DNA from: Parabacteroides distasonis | GTDB lineage: Bacteria; Bacteroidota; Bacteroidia; Bacteroidales; Tannerellaceae | Assembly: GCF_004793765.1 (NCBI RefSeq) | Contig: NZ_SRYM01000041.1 | Location: forward strand, 1 to 37,879 | DNA length: 37,879 nucleotides | Direction: 5' to 3' | Shown here: positions 1 to 8,505 of the stretch, in pieces | Layout: every line of letters begins with the position of its first letter | Numbering within the stretch: position 1 is the stretch's first letter | Position numbers and translations under genes: made by a program | The notes under the pieces: model-generated | The model's database searches: none | The model's input: the letters and a program-made list of their open reading frames with translations, nothing else | Told to the model about the DNA's origin: nothing

Positions 1-54
1 TAGAGCATAACCTTGCCAAGGTTAGGGTCGCGGGTTCGAGTCCCGTCTTCCGCT
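1..54 (+). tRNA. tRNA-Gly (GCC), 3' portion
   Basis: The window opens inside a tRNA. The anticodon arm is complete at 9-25, with stem TAACC/GGTTA and loop TTGCCAA giving anticodon GCC, which reads glycine codons. The T arm (CGGG-TTCGAGT-CCCG) and the 3' acceptor strand CTTCCGC plus discriminator T follow. The 5' acceptor strand and most of the D arm lie before the window. The CCA end is not encoded. A terminator hairpin follows directly. Confidence 0.95.
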
Positions 55-66
55 CGCTTCCAAAAG

Positions 67-99
67 GCCTCGCTGTTCGAAAGAATAGCGGGGCTTTTT
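67..99 (+). terminator. Rho-independent terminator after tRNA-Gly
   Basis: The arms GCCTCGCT (67-74) and AGCGGGGC (87-94) pair fully with one G-T wobble around a 12-base loop. Five T residues follow. It ends the tRNA transcript and insulates the next gene. Confidence 0.85.
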
Positions 100-146
100 A
101 TTTCTAAAATAGAATCGTATCTTTATCTTCAATTAAAGTGAGGGTT

Positions 147-917
147 ATGGAATTACGTACAGCGAATGTTACCCGATATATCATGCCTCTGCGGGAAGGC
201 GGATCATTGCCTGCTTTAGCGGAAGCGGACGATGGATTTAAATATGTCGTTAAGTTCCGGGGAGCCGGACATGGGACGAAAGCCCTGATAGCCGAGTTGA
301 TCGGAGGCGAGGTTGCTCGTTGCTTGGGTTTCCATGTACCGGAATTAGTCTTCCTAAATCTTGATGAGGCTTTCGGGCGATCGGAAGGTGACGAGGAGAT
401 ACAAGACTTACTACAAACAAGCCAAGGGCTCAATCTGGGATTGCATTTCTTATCCGGGGCCTTGACTTTCGACCCGGTAGTCAATCATGTAGATCCCAAA
501 CTCGCCTCACAAGTCGTATGGCTCGATGCTCTATTGACAAATATAGATCGCACGGTCCGGAATACGAATATGCTGGTATGGAATAAGGAACTTTGGCTCA
601 TCGATCATGGGGCTTCCTTATTTTTCCATTTCTCATGGGTAAATTGGCAAAAACATGCGATCGGCCCTTTCATCCATATCAAGGATCATGTATTATTGCC
701 ACAAGCGACGCTGCTGGAGGAAGTAGACAAGGATTTCAAACGTATCTTAACGGAAGAGAAAATTCGTGAGATCGTAGGTCTAGTACCCGATGATTGGTTG
801 CATTGGAACGATAGTCCTGGTACGCCTCAAGAAATACGTGATGTATATATCCGGTTCTTAATTGACCGAATCGCCCATTCTGACACGTTTATAAATGAAG
901 CTCGACATGCAAGATAA
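147..917 (+). CDS. HipA-like kinase domain protein (HipA_2 type)
   Basis: This 256-residue protein resembles the small HipA-like kinases found next to DUF3037 proteins. Kinase features can be read along it: a VVKF strand with probable ATP-binding Lys36, a catalytic-loop-like segment TNIDRTVRNTN at 131-141 with Asp134, Arg135 and Asn139, and a metal-binding IDHG at 152-155. It lacks the N-terminal domain of classical HipA toxins, so it may phosphorylate a different target. I chose the ATG at 147 rather than the GTG at 138 because AAAGTGAGG sits just upstream as a binding site. The stop overlaps the next gene, so the two are translationally coupled. Toxin activity is not shown; the kinase fold is fairly sure, the substrate unknown. 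Confidence 0.8.
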   Translation: MELRTANVTRYIMPLREGGSLPALAEADDGFKYVVKFRGAGHGTKALIAELIGGEVARCLGFHVPELVFLNLDEAFGRSEGDEEIQDLLQTSQGLNLGLHFLSGALTFDPVVNHVDPKLASQVVWLDALLTNIDRTVRNTNMLVWNKELWLIDHGASLFFHFSWVNWQKHAIGPFIHIKDHVLLPQATLLEEVDKDFKRILTEEKIREIVGLVPDDWLHWNDSPGTPQEIRDVYIRFLIDRIAHSDTFINEARHAR

Positions 918-1290
918 ACACTTATATGAATATGCCGTAATCCGTATCGTACCGAAAATCGAACGGGAGGAGTTTATCAATGTAGGCCTTATCATGTTCT
1001 GTAAACGGCCTAAATTCATCAAGGCTCGCTATCATGTAGACGAGGAGAAACTTCGTCTGTTCACATCAGATATAGATAAAGAATCTTTGTGCGCCAATCT
1101 CCACGTTTTCGATAAGATATGTTCCGGCGCCAAGGATGGAGGCCCTATAGCCACCCTAGATATTCCGGAGCGCTTTCGTTGGCTTACCGCCATAAGAAGT
1201 GCCTCTATCCAAACCTCACGTCCACATCCCGGTTTTTCCAATGATCTAGAACAGACATTTGAGAGATTATTTCAAGAATTAGTCTTATAG
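907..1290 (+). CDS. DUF3037 family protein
   Basis: This is a small cytoplasmic protein of about 127 residues. Its opening, YEYAVIRIVPKIEREEFINVG, is characteristic of DUF3037, whose members are almost always encoded next to a HipA-like kinase. An alternative ATG 12 bases upstream (895) would add MKLD. The 907 start fits the family's short N-terminus. The start lies inside the end of the kinase gene, so the proteins are made together. I infer that it is a partner, substrate or regulator of the kinase. No catalytic motif is visible and the biochemical role is unknown. Confidence 0.78.
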   Translation: MQDKHLYEYAVIRIVPKIEREEFINVGLIMFCKRPKFIKARYHVDEEKLRLFTSDIDKESLCANLHVFDKICSGAKDGGPIATLDIPERFRWLTAIRSASIQTSRPHPGFSNDLEQTFERLFQELVL

Positions 1291-1327
1291 ATAATAAACA
1301 TAAATCTCCATATCACGATAAAAGAAA

Positions 1328-1357
1328 AAAGACGGATCGTCTAAACAACCCGTCTTT
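1328..1357 (-). terminator. Bidirectional terminator between DUF3037 and nfnB
   Basis: The arms AAAGACGG (1328-1335) and CCGTCTTT (1350-1357) are perfectly complementary. On the minus strand the hairpin is followed by TTTCTTTT, a good tail for the minus-strand redox operon. On the plus strand the downstream bases are also T-rich, so it probably serves both converging transcripts. Confidence 0.75.
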
Positions 1358-1377
1358 CCTTATTGAATTAATAGATA

Positions 1378-2853
1378 TTATACTTTTCCTCTTAAGTCCG
1401 CATCCATAGAAGCGGCAGCCTTACGACCGTCTCCCATCGCCAGAATTACGGTAGCTCCACCACGAACGATGTCACCACCAGCATACACATCGCCTAAAGC
1501 AGAACGCATGCTGTCCTCTTCCACTACGATCGTGCCCTTCTTGCTCACCTCCAAGCCTCCAAAGGCACGGGGTATTAATGGATTCGGAGATACACCGACA
1601 CTAACAATCACCTCGTCTACATCGATCGTTTCGATAGCACCTTCGATAGGTACCGGACGACGGCGACCAGAGGCATCCGGCTCGCCCAATTCCATCTTCT
1701 GCAAACGCATCTGTTTCACACGGCCTCTTTCATCACCTATATATTCGATCGGATTATGAAGCGTCATGAACTCCACACCTTCTTCCTTCGCATGTTTCAC
1801 CTCTTCCAGACGGGCAGGCATCTCCTCCTCGCTACGACGGTAGACAATCATAGCACGCTCAGCGCCCAGACGACGAGCGGTACGGACAGAGTCCATAGCG
1901 GTATTTCCTCCACCGATCACGGCCACCTTCTTTCCTTGTAGCACTGGCGTATCACTTTCCGGATTTGCCGCATCCATCAAGTTTACACGGGTCAAATACT
2001 CGTTGGACGACATCACGCCCACAAAGTTCTCACCAGGAATGTTCATAAAGTTAGGCAGACCGGCACCACTTGCCACAAACACGCCCTTAAAGCCATCCGC
2101 ATGCAAATCCTCATAACTGATCGTCTTACCCACGATACAATCTTTCTCAAACCGTACGCCCATCTTCCGAAGGCCATCAATCTCCACGTCCACGATCTTA
2201 TTCGGTAGGCGGAACTCCGGAATACCATATTTCAATACACCACCGATCTCATGCAATGCCTCGAACACAGTCACATCATATCCACGCTTCGCCATATCTC
2301 CGGCAAAAGACAATCCGGCAGGACCGGAACCTACCACGGCAATCTTGATACCGTTCTTCTCCGCGATCTCCGGAACCGAGATATTACCGCTCTCACGTTC
2401 GTAATCAGCGGCGAAACGCTCCAAGTAGCCAATGGCAACCGCTTCCTTACCCATTTTCAAATGGATACACTTGCTCTCGCATTGTTTCTCCTGCGGACAG
2501 ACACGACCGCAAACAGCGGGCAGGGCACTTGTCTCTTTCAAGGTCTTAGCGGCCTCCAAAAATTCCCCACGCTCGATATTCTTGATAAAAGTAGGTACAT
2601 TGATATTTACCGGACATCCCTGCATACAAGTAGGATTCGGACAATCCAAACAGCGCTCGGCCTCTTGCATGGCCTGTTCTTTTGTCAAGCCTAAGTTAAC
2701 CTCCTCCAAACGGGTACGACTCCGGTATTCCGGGTCCAACTCGTTCATCTTCACACGGGGGATATCCGCACGTTCTTTATTTTTCTTGCTTTTGCGAAGC
2801 GCCTCCCGCCAAGGTTCGGCACGACGAGCAGCGATTAATTCTTCTGTTGTCAT
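1378..2853 (-). CDS. nfnB: NfnB-type large subunit, NADPH-dependent glutamate synthase beta-chain family
   Basis: This 491-residue iron-sulfur flavoprotein belongs to the glutamate synthase small-subunit family. Eight cysteines at 68, 71, 76, 80, 115, 119, 125 and 129 form two 4Fe-4S sites. A FAD-binding GSGPAG lies at 175-180 and an NADPH-binding GGGNTA at 314-319, followed by VYRR. The preceding gene encodes a dihydroorotate-dehydrogenase-type FAD/NAD/[2Fe-2S] protein, and no large glutamate synthase subunit is present. That pairing points to NfnAB (NADH-dependent ferredoxin:NADP+ oxidoreductase, electron bifurcating) or the related sulfide dehydrogenase SudAB rather than to glutamate synthesis. 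The gap between the two genes is 20 bases, so they form an operon. The family is certain; the exact electron partners are inferred. Confidence 0.88.
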   Translation of the reverse strand: MTTEELIAARRAEPWREALRKSKKNKERADIPRVKMNELDPEYRSRTRLEEVNLGLTKEQAMQEAERCLDCPNPTCMQGCPVNINVPTFIKNIERGEFLEAAKTLKETSALPAVCGRVCPQEKQCESKCIHLKMGKEAVAIGYLERFAADYERESGNISVPEIAEKNGIKIAVVGSGPAGLSFAGDMAKRGYDVTVFEALHEIGGVLKYGIPEFRLPNKIVDVEIDGLRKMGVRFEKDCIVGKTISYEDLHADGFKGVFVASGAGLPNFMNIPGENFVGVMSSNEYLTRVNLMDAANPESDTPVLQGKKVAVIGGGNTAMDSVRTARRLGAERAMIVYRRSEEEMPARLEEVKHAKEEGVEFMTLHNPIEYIGDERGRVKQMRLQKMELGEPDASGRRRPVPIEGAIETIDVDEVIVSVGVSPNPLIPRAFGGLEVSKKGTIVVEEDSMRSALGDVYAGGDIVRGGATVILAMGDGRKAAASMDADLRGKV

Positions 2854-2873
2854 GATTCAATTACGTGGTTTCG

Positions 2874-3671
2874 TTATTTCTTCTCTATATCCTTATAAGC
2901 GCCGAGACGCATGATCATCTCATCAAAATCCACTTGATGAGCATCGAACTCCGGTCCGTCCACACAAACGAACTTGGTCTTCCCGCCTACCGTGATACGG
3001 CAAGCACCACACATACCCGTTCCGTCCACCATGATCGTATTCAAGGAAGCTACGGTAGGAATCTCGTATTTCTTTGTAAGAGCGGAAACGAATTTCATCA
3101 TAATAGCCGGACCGATCGTAACGCATAAATCCACCCTCTCCCGGTTGATCACGCTCTCCACACCATTCGTCACCAAGCCTTTCGTACCCAGAGAGCCATC
3201 ATCCGTCATGATAATTACCTCATCCGAGTTTTGGCGCATCTGCTCCTCAAGGATTACCAAGTCCTTGGTACGGGCCGCCAATACGACGATCACACGATTT
3301 CCTGCCTTATGGAAAGCCTCCACGATCGGCAACAACGGAGCGACACCTACGCCACCACCGGCACAAACAACCGTTCCAACCTTCTCGATATGGGTAGCCT
3401 GCCCTAACGGACCCACCACATCCGTGATATAGTCACCCTCGTCCAATTCACAGATCTTACGGGATGAGCCGCCTACCGCTTGGATCACCAAAGTGATGGT
3501 ACCTTTCTCGGTATCCGCCCCGGCAATGGTAAGAGGTATACGTTCGCCTTTTTCGCCAACCTTCACGATCACGAAGTGACCGGCCTTGCGGGAGCGGGCG
3601 ATCAAAGGAGCCTCGACTTCCAGCTTCACCACGTTGGCTGAGAAATGTTCTTTACTTACAATCTTATTCAT
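2874..3671 (-). CDS. nfnA: NfnA-type small subunit, FAD/NAD-binding [2Fe-2S] oxidoreductase
   Basis: This 265-residue protein has the PyrK/ferredoxin-reductase fold. The flavin-binding segment is RIPLTIAG, the nucleotide-binding glycine stretch is GGGVGVAPL, and near the C-terminus the motif DGTGMCGACRITV plus FVCVDGPEF supplies three cysteines and a preceding Asp as [2Fe-2S] ligands, as in NfnA. I chose the ATG at 3671 over an upstream in-frame start at 3713. The family begins with MNKIVSK, and a TATTTTTG promoter box at 3711-3718 would put transcription initiation downstream of 3713. With the adjacent large subunit it should move electrons between NADH, NADPH and ferredoxin in the cytoplasm. 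Confidence 0.88.
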   Translation of the reverse strand: MNKIVSKEHFSANVVKLEVEAPLIARSRKAGHFVIVKVGEKGERIPLTIAGADTEKGTITLVIQAVGGSSRKICELDEGDYITDVVGPLGQATHIEKVGTVVCAGGGVGVAPLLPIVEAFHKAGNRVIVVLAARTKDLVILEEQMRQNSDEVIIMTDDGSLGTKGLVTNGVESVINRERVDLCVTIGPAIMMKFVSALTKKYEIPTVASLNTIMVDGTGMCGACRITVGGKTKFVCVDGPEFDAHQVDFDEMIMRLGAYKDIEKK

Positions 3672-3710
3672 TATAATCGCTACTGTTGATAGTTTGTCTT
3701 GTTTTGCTGG

Positions 3711-3718
3711 CAAAAATA
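3711..3718 (-). promoter_or_regulatory. Bacteroidetes -7 box for nfnAB
   Basis: TATTTTTG matches TAnnTTTG exactly and lies 39 bases before the chosen nfnA start. No clear -33 TTTG is visible at the usual distance. Confidence 0.5.
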
Positions 3719-3762
3719 AGATAAAAAAGTGAATACAGCCCTATTTCCCTTAACAAAAGGCT

Positions 3763-4149
3763 TTATTCAAACAAACCTTCATCACGCACTAACATCAAAA
3801 TAGCGGAATGAGGGACAATCAAGAACTTCTCGTCATTAAAATTGATCTCGTAAGCGGCATTCTGCAAATAGACTGCCAAATCACCTTCACGGGCTTGAAG
3901 CGGTAAGTATTGCACCTCCTCCCCTTTCTTTTTCTCCCATACCTCATGCTCCTCGGATTGAGAAGGCAATGGATATCCAGGCCCCGTCTTTATGATATAA
4001 CCCGCTTGTATCTTCTCCCCTTGTTGGACCGAGGGAGGCAAATACAATCCGGTCTTCGTCTGGCTCTGTGGATTCTTAGGCTTAATCAATACTTTATCGC
4101 CTATCATCAGAAATTTATCGATGTCTTTTTGATCTATGGATAGTTGCAT
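3763..4149 (-). CDS. GroES-like (Cpn10 family) protein
   Basis: This 128-residue protein resembles co-chaperonin GroES. The first half has the beta-strand pattern FLMIGDKVLIKP followed by a mobile-loop-like segment, TKTGLYLPPSVQQGEKIQAG, comparable to the GroES loop and the strand after it. It is longer than canonical GroES (about 95 residues), with an acidic/basic insertion around 68-78, and no groEL gene is next to it. It is the extra GroES-like protein common in Bacteroidetes rather than the groESL-operon copy. The chaperonin partner and role are unknown. It is transcribed alone, with a TAAGTTCG box at 4178-4185. Confidence 0.72.
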   Translation of the reverse strand: MQLSIDQKDIDKFLMIGDKVLIKPKNPQSQTKTGLYLPPSVQQGEKIQAGYIIKTGPGYPLPSQSEEHEVWEKKKGEEVQYLPLQAREGDLAVYLQNAAYEINFNDEKFLIVPHSAILMLVRDEGLFE

Positions 4150-4177
4150 GATTATAAGATGTTAAATTTTTATTTCG

Positions 4178-4185
4178 CGAACTTA
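4178..4185 (-). promoter_or_regulatory. -7 box for the GroES-like gene
   Basis: TAAGTTCG fits TAnnTTTG with one difference and lies about 30 bases before the ATG. The T-rich tail of the neighbouring terminator lies immediately upstream. Confidence 0.35.
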
Positions 4186-4195
4186 CGGAAAGTTT

Positions 4196-4234
4196 ACCAA
4201 AAATAAAAGCGAGCCTTCTTGATGAAAGCCCGCT
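4196..4234 (-). terminator. Rho-independent terminator of the DUF4251 gene
   Basis: On the minus strand AGCGGGCTTTC (4234-4224) pairs over its whole length, with two wobbles, with GAAGGCTCGCT (4218-4208) around a 5-base loop. TTTTATTTTT follows. Confidence 0.85.
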
Positions 4235-4261
4235 CTTATCTATAATGAACATTTATCTATA

Positions 4262-4855
4262 TTAAATAGAACGTCCCTTGAATACATTCGACTCGCTCGA
4301 AGGATAGAGATTTCCCGTAAAGGATATACGATTGCTATTAAAGTTTGGCGATACCGTGGCTGTACATTTATTCGTACCTTTCGTCATACGGAACGTAACC
4401 CTAGCGGATACCGCTACACCCTGCACATTCATCTCGTACATAACGTTTCCTTTTTTGTCAGTCTTCATCTGTACACCGGAAGTTGTTCCATCAACCGTTA
4501 TCCCTCCTATTCCGTTAGGACCGGCCGCCGGAGTATTAAACGCTAACTGAATAGTAGCTTTCTCACCTTTCACCGAAACGAAGTTCGTGTTCGGGGTAAC
4601 ATAAACAAAACTACCGCGCTTAAACTCTATACGATCCGCTTCCAATACGAAATCCTTATTCTTCAAAGCTTGCACCGCTTGTTCAAACAATGCGTTAGCT
4701 TCGGCTTCCTCCGCCGCTTTCTTCGCTGCCTTCTCCGCTTTCTTTGCTTCTTTCTCGGCTTGTTTCGCAACTTTCTCTGCGGACTTGTCCTGCTGTGCCA
4801 TCATCGACCCTGCACCAAATAATAAAACAGCGAGCAACAATACAATCTTCTTCAT
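4262..4855 (-). CDS. DUF4251 family exported protein
   Basis: This is a 197-residue exported protein. Residues 1-20 form a signal peptide with an MMAQQ cleavage region. Residues 22-52 are a charged Lys/Ala/Glu-rich helix, probably coiled coil. The rest matches DUF4251 of Bacteroidales, rich in beta strands (FVLEADRIEFKRGSFVYVTPNTNFVSV). No lipobox cysteine is present, so it should be periplasmic or loosely surface associated. It stands alone between its own terminator and the MATE gene. The function of the family is unknown. Confidence 0.82.
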   Translation of the reverse strand: MKKIVLLLAVLLFGAGSMMAQQDKSAEKVAKQAEKEAKKAEKAAKKAAEEAEANALFEQAVQALKNKDFVLEADRIEFKRGSFVYVTPNTNFVSVKGEKATIQLAFNTPAAGPNGIGGITVDGTTSGVQMKTDKKGNVMYEMNVQGVAVSARVTFRMTKGTNKCTATVSPNFNSNRISFTGNLYPSSESNVFKGRSI

Positions 4856-4938
4856 ATTAACTCATTTTTAAAGGTTTGTCTAAAAAGTACTTTTATACAT
4901 ACAATAAAAATACAATTAACATCGACATAAGTTCATCT

Positions 4939-6285
4939 TTAACCCTTATTTTTCACGTTTTTAACATGATACCATAAAAAGCCCCATGCGGTTACCGCCG
5001 CGATGAAATCGGAGAAAGGTTGCGCTAGCCAAACGCCATCCAATCCCCAGATCGGAGGAAATAGCAGGATAGCCGGTATCAGGAATAAAACCTGCCGACT
5101 TAGACTCAGAAACATCGCTTTCCATGCGACACCGATACTTTGAAAAAACTGGCTGATCGTAATCTGGGAACCGACAACGAAAAAGACCAGCATCGTCAGA
5201 CGTAATCCATTGTCCGTAATCGACACCAATTCGGCATCCGTTGAGAATACGCTAACGATCAGTCTTGGGAATAACAAACTGACGATACATCCTACCCCTG
5301 TAATCAAGGTCGATACTATAATAGACAACCGCAAGGTAGCCAATACCCGGTTATGATGCCCAGCGCCATGATTAAACCCGACAATCGGTTGCATCCCTTG
5401 GGCGATACCGATAATCAACATAACCAGCAGCATGGCAATACTGGAAATAATACCGCTGGCACCAATCGCCAAATCGCCTCCATTCTCTTTCAACGCATGG
5501 TTCATGATCACCACAACCACACTGCCCGCCAGCTGCATGGAAAATGGAGACATGCCGATCGTAAATATATTCCAAATAATGGAACCTTTCAACCGGAAAT
5601 ATTTCGTATGGAAACGTACGATACTATCCTTGCTGATAAAATGACTCATCACGAAAGCGGCACCGGCGGCCATGGAGATCACCGTAGCGATAGCGGCACC
5701 CTGTATCCCCATATCCAGCCAGAAGATAAAGATCGGGTCTAGGATCACGTTCAATACGGCACCGATCATCATCGTGAACATCGCCTTTTTCGGATATCCG
5801 GAAGCACGCATCACGGCATTAAAGCTAAAGCTTAATGTAGCCAGCAAATTACCCGGGATAGCGATATATAAATAGTCTTTCGCATAAGGTATCGTCTGCT
5901 CGCTTCCTCCGAACCACGTTAACAAATCATCCAAGAAAATCATACTGGGGATAATCGTCAAGGCTCCGATAATGAATGTCAAAGTGAAAGCGTTTCCTAA
6001 TACGTTATCTGCCAGATCATTCGCCTTACGGCCTAGATGAATGGAGACCCTTGTAGCGGCTCCCGCACCGATCAACATTCCAAATGCCTGCATAAAGAGT
6101 AGTATCGGGAAAGTCAAAGTCAATCCGGAGATAGCTAGCGCACCCACTCCTTGTCCGATAAATATACGATCAACGATATTATAAAGAGCATTAACCATGG
6201 TCCCGATAACGGCGGGAATCGCGTAATGTACCAACAAACGGCCTATATTCTCATTTTCCAGCCGCCATGTAATCTCATTTGTCAT
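4939..6285 (-). CDS. MATE family efflux transporter
   Basis: This is a 448-residue inner-membrane multidrug/toxic-compound extruder with about 12 hydrophobic segments in two halves. The MATE signatures are readable: PAVIGTMVNALYNIVDRIFIG in the first helix pair and GIAQGMQPIVGFNHGAG in the second half. It should export cationic compounds using a Na+ or H+ gradient. I chose the ATG at 6285 (MTNEITWRL), since an upstream in-frame start at 6318 would overlap the ATPase gene and lacks family similarity. It lies 14 bases after the ATPase gene, so it is the last gene of the FecCD-ATPase-MATE operon. A link between iron or heme uptake and efflux is only inferred from position. Confidence 0.9.
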   Translation of the reverse strand: MTNEITWRLENENIGRLLVHYAIPAVIGTMVNALYNIVDRIFIGQGVGALAISGLTLTFPILLFMQAFGMLIGAGAATRVSIHLGRKANDLADNVLGNAFTLTFIIGALTIIPSMIFLDDLLTWFGGSEQTIPYAKDYLYIAIPGNLLATLSFSFNAVMRASGYPKKAMFTMMIGAVLNVILDPIFIFWLDMGIQGAAIATVISMAAGAAFVMSHFISKDSIVRFHTKYFRLKGSIIWNIFTIGMSPFSMQLAGSVVVVIMNHALKENGGDLAIGASGIISSIAMLLVMLIIGIAQGMQPIVGFNHGAGHHNRVLATLRLSIIVSTLITGVGCIVSLLFPRLIVSVFSTDAELVSITDNGLRLTMLVFFVVGSQITISQFFQSIGVAWKAMFLSLSRQVLFLIPAILLFPPIWGLDGVWLAQPFSDFIAAVTAWGFLWYHVKNVKNKG

Positions 6286-6299
6286 AACAAACTCGTTTC

Positions 6300-7304
6300 T
6301 TATAAGATTTGAATCCATGAGACCATCTCCGCCATACTTGTCGCAATCTTTACATCCCCATCGGGTAATTGGATACGCAGGCGATCCGGTGCCTCACAAT
6401 AAACATTTATAGAATCCTTATTCACCGGGGAGGGTTTAAATCCATTCCGGATCAAGGCATTCCCCACCCAATAAGAAACCATGAAATCTCCCTCTACCCC
6501 GATCGGAACAGTAGGCGCTACCGTATTCAATTTTCCGGTATTCGGATCAAACACGATTCCTTCCTTACCGAAGAATGTCTCAAACGACCCTCCCATAATC
6601 AAGTCCTCCGGCGTTCCACAAGCCATCGGACGTTTTTTCTCTTGCAGCCACAGGCAATCCCCCAGCTGGATCGCTAAATCCAGATCATGCGTTGATAAGA
6701 GAATCGCTTTTTGTTGCTTTACCGCTAATTTATGTAACAAGACCATAGTCTCTATCCGACTTGTCACATCTAAAAAGGCCGTCGGCTCATCCAACAATAT
6801 GATGGGGCATTGCTGAGCCAAAGCTTTAGCGATCATGGCTTTCTGACGCTCGCCATCACTAAGTTCCGACACATAATTATAAGCCTTATGAGCGATACCG
6901 GCGGCAGCAAGCGATTCCTCGATAATCCTGCGATCTTCCTGCCTTAATTGTCCGAAAAAGCCGGTATAGGGATGTCTTCCTAAAGAGACCAACTCGTAAA
7001 CCGTTATTCCACCGGCATTTGTCTTCTCCGTGAGAACAACACCTACCATCCGGGAAAAATCACCTTGCGAGTAAGAGGCCAACGGCTTTCCTTTCAATTC
7101 GATCTCGCCCCCCAGAGAAGGCTGGAAACCGCACAGCGTACGCAATAAGGTAGACTTTCCCGCACCATTCAACCCGAGAAGGCAAGTCACCTCGCCCGGA
7201 TATAAATCCAAGTCGAGGGCATCATGCACCAACTTTAGGTGTCCACCTTTCAAAACATATCCAATACTCAGATTTCTTGTCCTTATAACTGGAATCCTTT
7301 CCAT
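6300..7304 (-). CDS. ABC transporter ATP-binding protein, iron/cobalamin uptake (FepC/BtuD) type
   Basis: This is a 334-residue ATPase. Walker A is GLNGAGKST at 44-52, the signature LSDGERQ at 148-154, and Walker B IILLDEP at 168-174, followed by an H-loop THD. It pairs with the FecCD permease encoded just before it. An extra C-terminal region of about 80 residues, after the normal ATPase end near 250, is seen in Bacteroidetes homologues and has no assigned function. The ATG at 7304 was chosen; a GTG at 7310 overlapping the permease stop is possible. The substrate could be a siderophore, heme or cobalamin, since no binding-protein gene is present to decide. Confidence 0.9.
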   Translation of the reverse strand: MERIPVIRTRNLSIGYVLKGGHLKLVHDALDLDLYPGEVTCLLGLNGAGKSTLLRTLCGFQPSLGGEIELKGKPLASYSQGDFSRMVGVVLTEKTNAGGITVYELVSLGRHPYTGFFGQLRQEDRRIIEESLAAAGIAHKAYNYVSELSDGERQKAMIAKALAQQCPIILLDEPTAFLDVTSRIETMVLLHKLAVKQQKAILLSTHDLDLAIQLGDCLWLQEKKRPMACGTPEDLIMGGSFETFFGKEGIVFDPNTGKLNTVAPTVPIGVEGDFMVSYWVGNALIRNGFKPSPVNKDSINVYCEAPDRLRIQLPDGDVKIATSMAEMVSWIQIL

Positions 7305-7309
7305 AACCA

Positions 7310-8344
7310 CTAATTAAAATATTGAATATTCTTCCGGTTTACGATTACATAGATAATAACCGGCGCACCCAGCATAGGTGTCACCGCGTTCAAGGGTAAA
7401 ATCGTGTTGCTTCCCGGTACGACCATCAATAAATTACAAAGCAAGGCGATACAGGAGCCCGTCAACATCGTTATCGGCACCAATATCTTATGATTGGAAG
7501 AACCAAGCATCAGTCGTGCGATATGCGGAACCGCTAATCCGATAAAAGAGATCGGTCCGCAGAAAGCGGTAGTCGTAGCGGTCAATATCCCCGTACATAA
7601 AAGGATGGCTATTCGTGCCCGCTTGATCCGTATACCCAGATTAGCGGCATACATCTCTCCCAGCAACAAGGCATTCAGAGGCTTTATCAGCAAGACAGCC
7701 AACAGCAACCCGATCAATGCGCAAGTCCCGAAGAAAGGCAATTGTTCCAAGGATACCCCCGAGAAATTGCCCAGCCCCCACATCACGAAAGCATGTACCC
7801 TATCTGTCGAGGAATAATAGTTCAGTATAGAGATAACCGACGAGGCCAGATAGCCGATCATTATACCGATAATCAAGAGCATGACATTGTTCTTCACCTT
7901 CGCAGAGAAATAGATAATCAATCCCAAGATCACGCAAGCCCCTACGAACGCGGCGAGAATCACCGCCATATATCCGCTGACCGGCCAATCCGTAAACTGC
8001 CCCAGCGTACCTCCAAAATACAACATGATAGCGGCCACTCCCAGATTAGCCCCATCACTGATACCTAATATAGAGGGTCCGGCCAACGGATTCCGGAATA
8101 AGGTTTGCAACAACAGCCCACTCGTAGCCAGTGAAGCCCCCGCCAACAATGCGGTTATCGCCTGTGGCAAACGAGATTGCAACACGATATTCTGCCACGC
8201 GATCTTATCAGATCCCTTCCCCAGCAAAATATCCATCACGTGATCCAACGGGATCGATACCGCCCCATACGCCAGCCCCCCCACAAAGAGCGCCAAAAGA
8301 ACCACCCCCATCAACGGATAAAAAAGCAACACCTGTCTGTTCAT
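7310..8344 (-). CDS. FecCD/BtuC family ABC transporter permease
   Basis: This 344-residue inner-membrane permease of the iron/B12 class has about ten transmembrane helices. The family motifs are LPQAITALLAGASLATSGLLLQTLFRNPLAGPSILGIS near the start, FCGPISFIGLAVPHIAR in the cytoplasmic coupling region, and an RLMLGSSNHK helix. I chose the ATG at 8344 because a TACCTTCG promoter-like box lies only a few bases upstream, which makes the in-frame start at 8359 unlikely and suggests a very short or absent leader. No periplasmic binding protein or TonB receptor is adjacent, so the partner that delivers substrate must be elsewhere. Confidence 0.9.
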   Translation of the reverse strand: MNRQVLLFYPLMGVVLLALFVGGLAYGAVSIPLDHVMDILLGKGSDKIAWQNIVLQSRLPQAITALLAGASLATSGLLLQTLFRNPLAGPSILGISDGANLGVAAIMLYFGGTLGQFTDWPVSGYMAVILAAFVGACVILGLIIYFSAKVKNNVMLLIIGIMIGYLASSVISILNYYSSTDRVHAFVMWGLGNFSGVSLEQLPFFGTCALIGLLLAVLLIKPLNALLLGEMYAANLGIRIKRARIAILLCTGILTATTTAFCGPISFIGLAVPHIARLMLGSSNHKILVPITMLTGSCIALLCNLLMVVPGSNTILPLNAVTPMLGAPVIIYVIVNRKNIQYFN

Positions 8345-8348
8345 GTCG

Positions 8349-8356
8349 CGAAGGTA
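8349..8356 (-). promoter_or_regulatory. -7 box for the FecCD operon
   Basis: TACCTTCG (TAnnTTTG with one change) ends 4 bases before the chosen ATG, so the transcript may be leaderless. No good -33 element is visible. Confidence 0.4.
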
Positions 8357-8505
8357 CACAAAAAAGTAGTTATATCACACTTCCCGGATATGCGTCGTGC
8401 TCACGAACAAACTCTTGCCAGACCGTCTCGGACGGATCAAGAAGAGATAGCGAAATCCACCCCGCGTTATTTTCAAGGAGGCTTCCGTATATGCGATCGT
8501 TTTCG

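Noticed and set aside
1-130. The tRNA-Gly 3' end as an attachment site of an integrated element
   Set aside because: No integrase gene and no repeat of the tRNA end was seen further along the window; the following terminator is the ordinary tRNA one.
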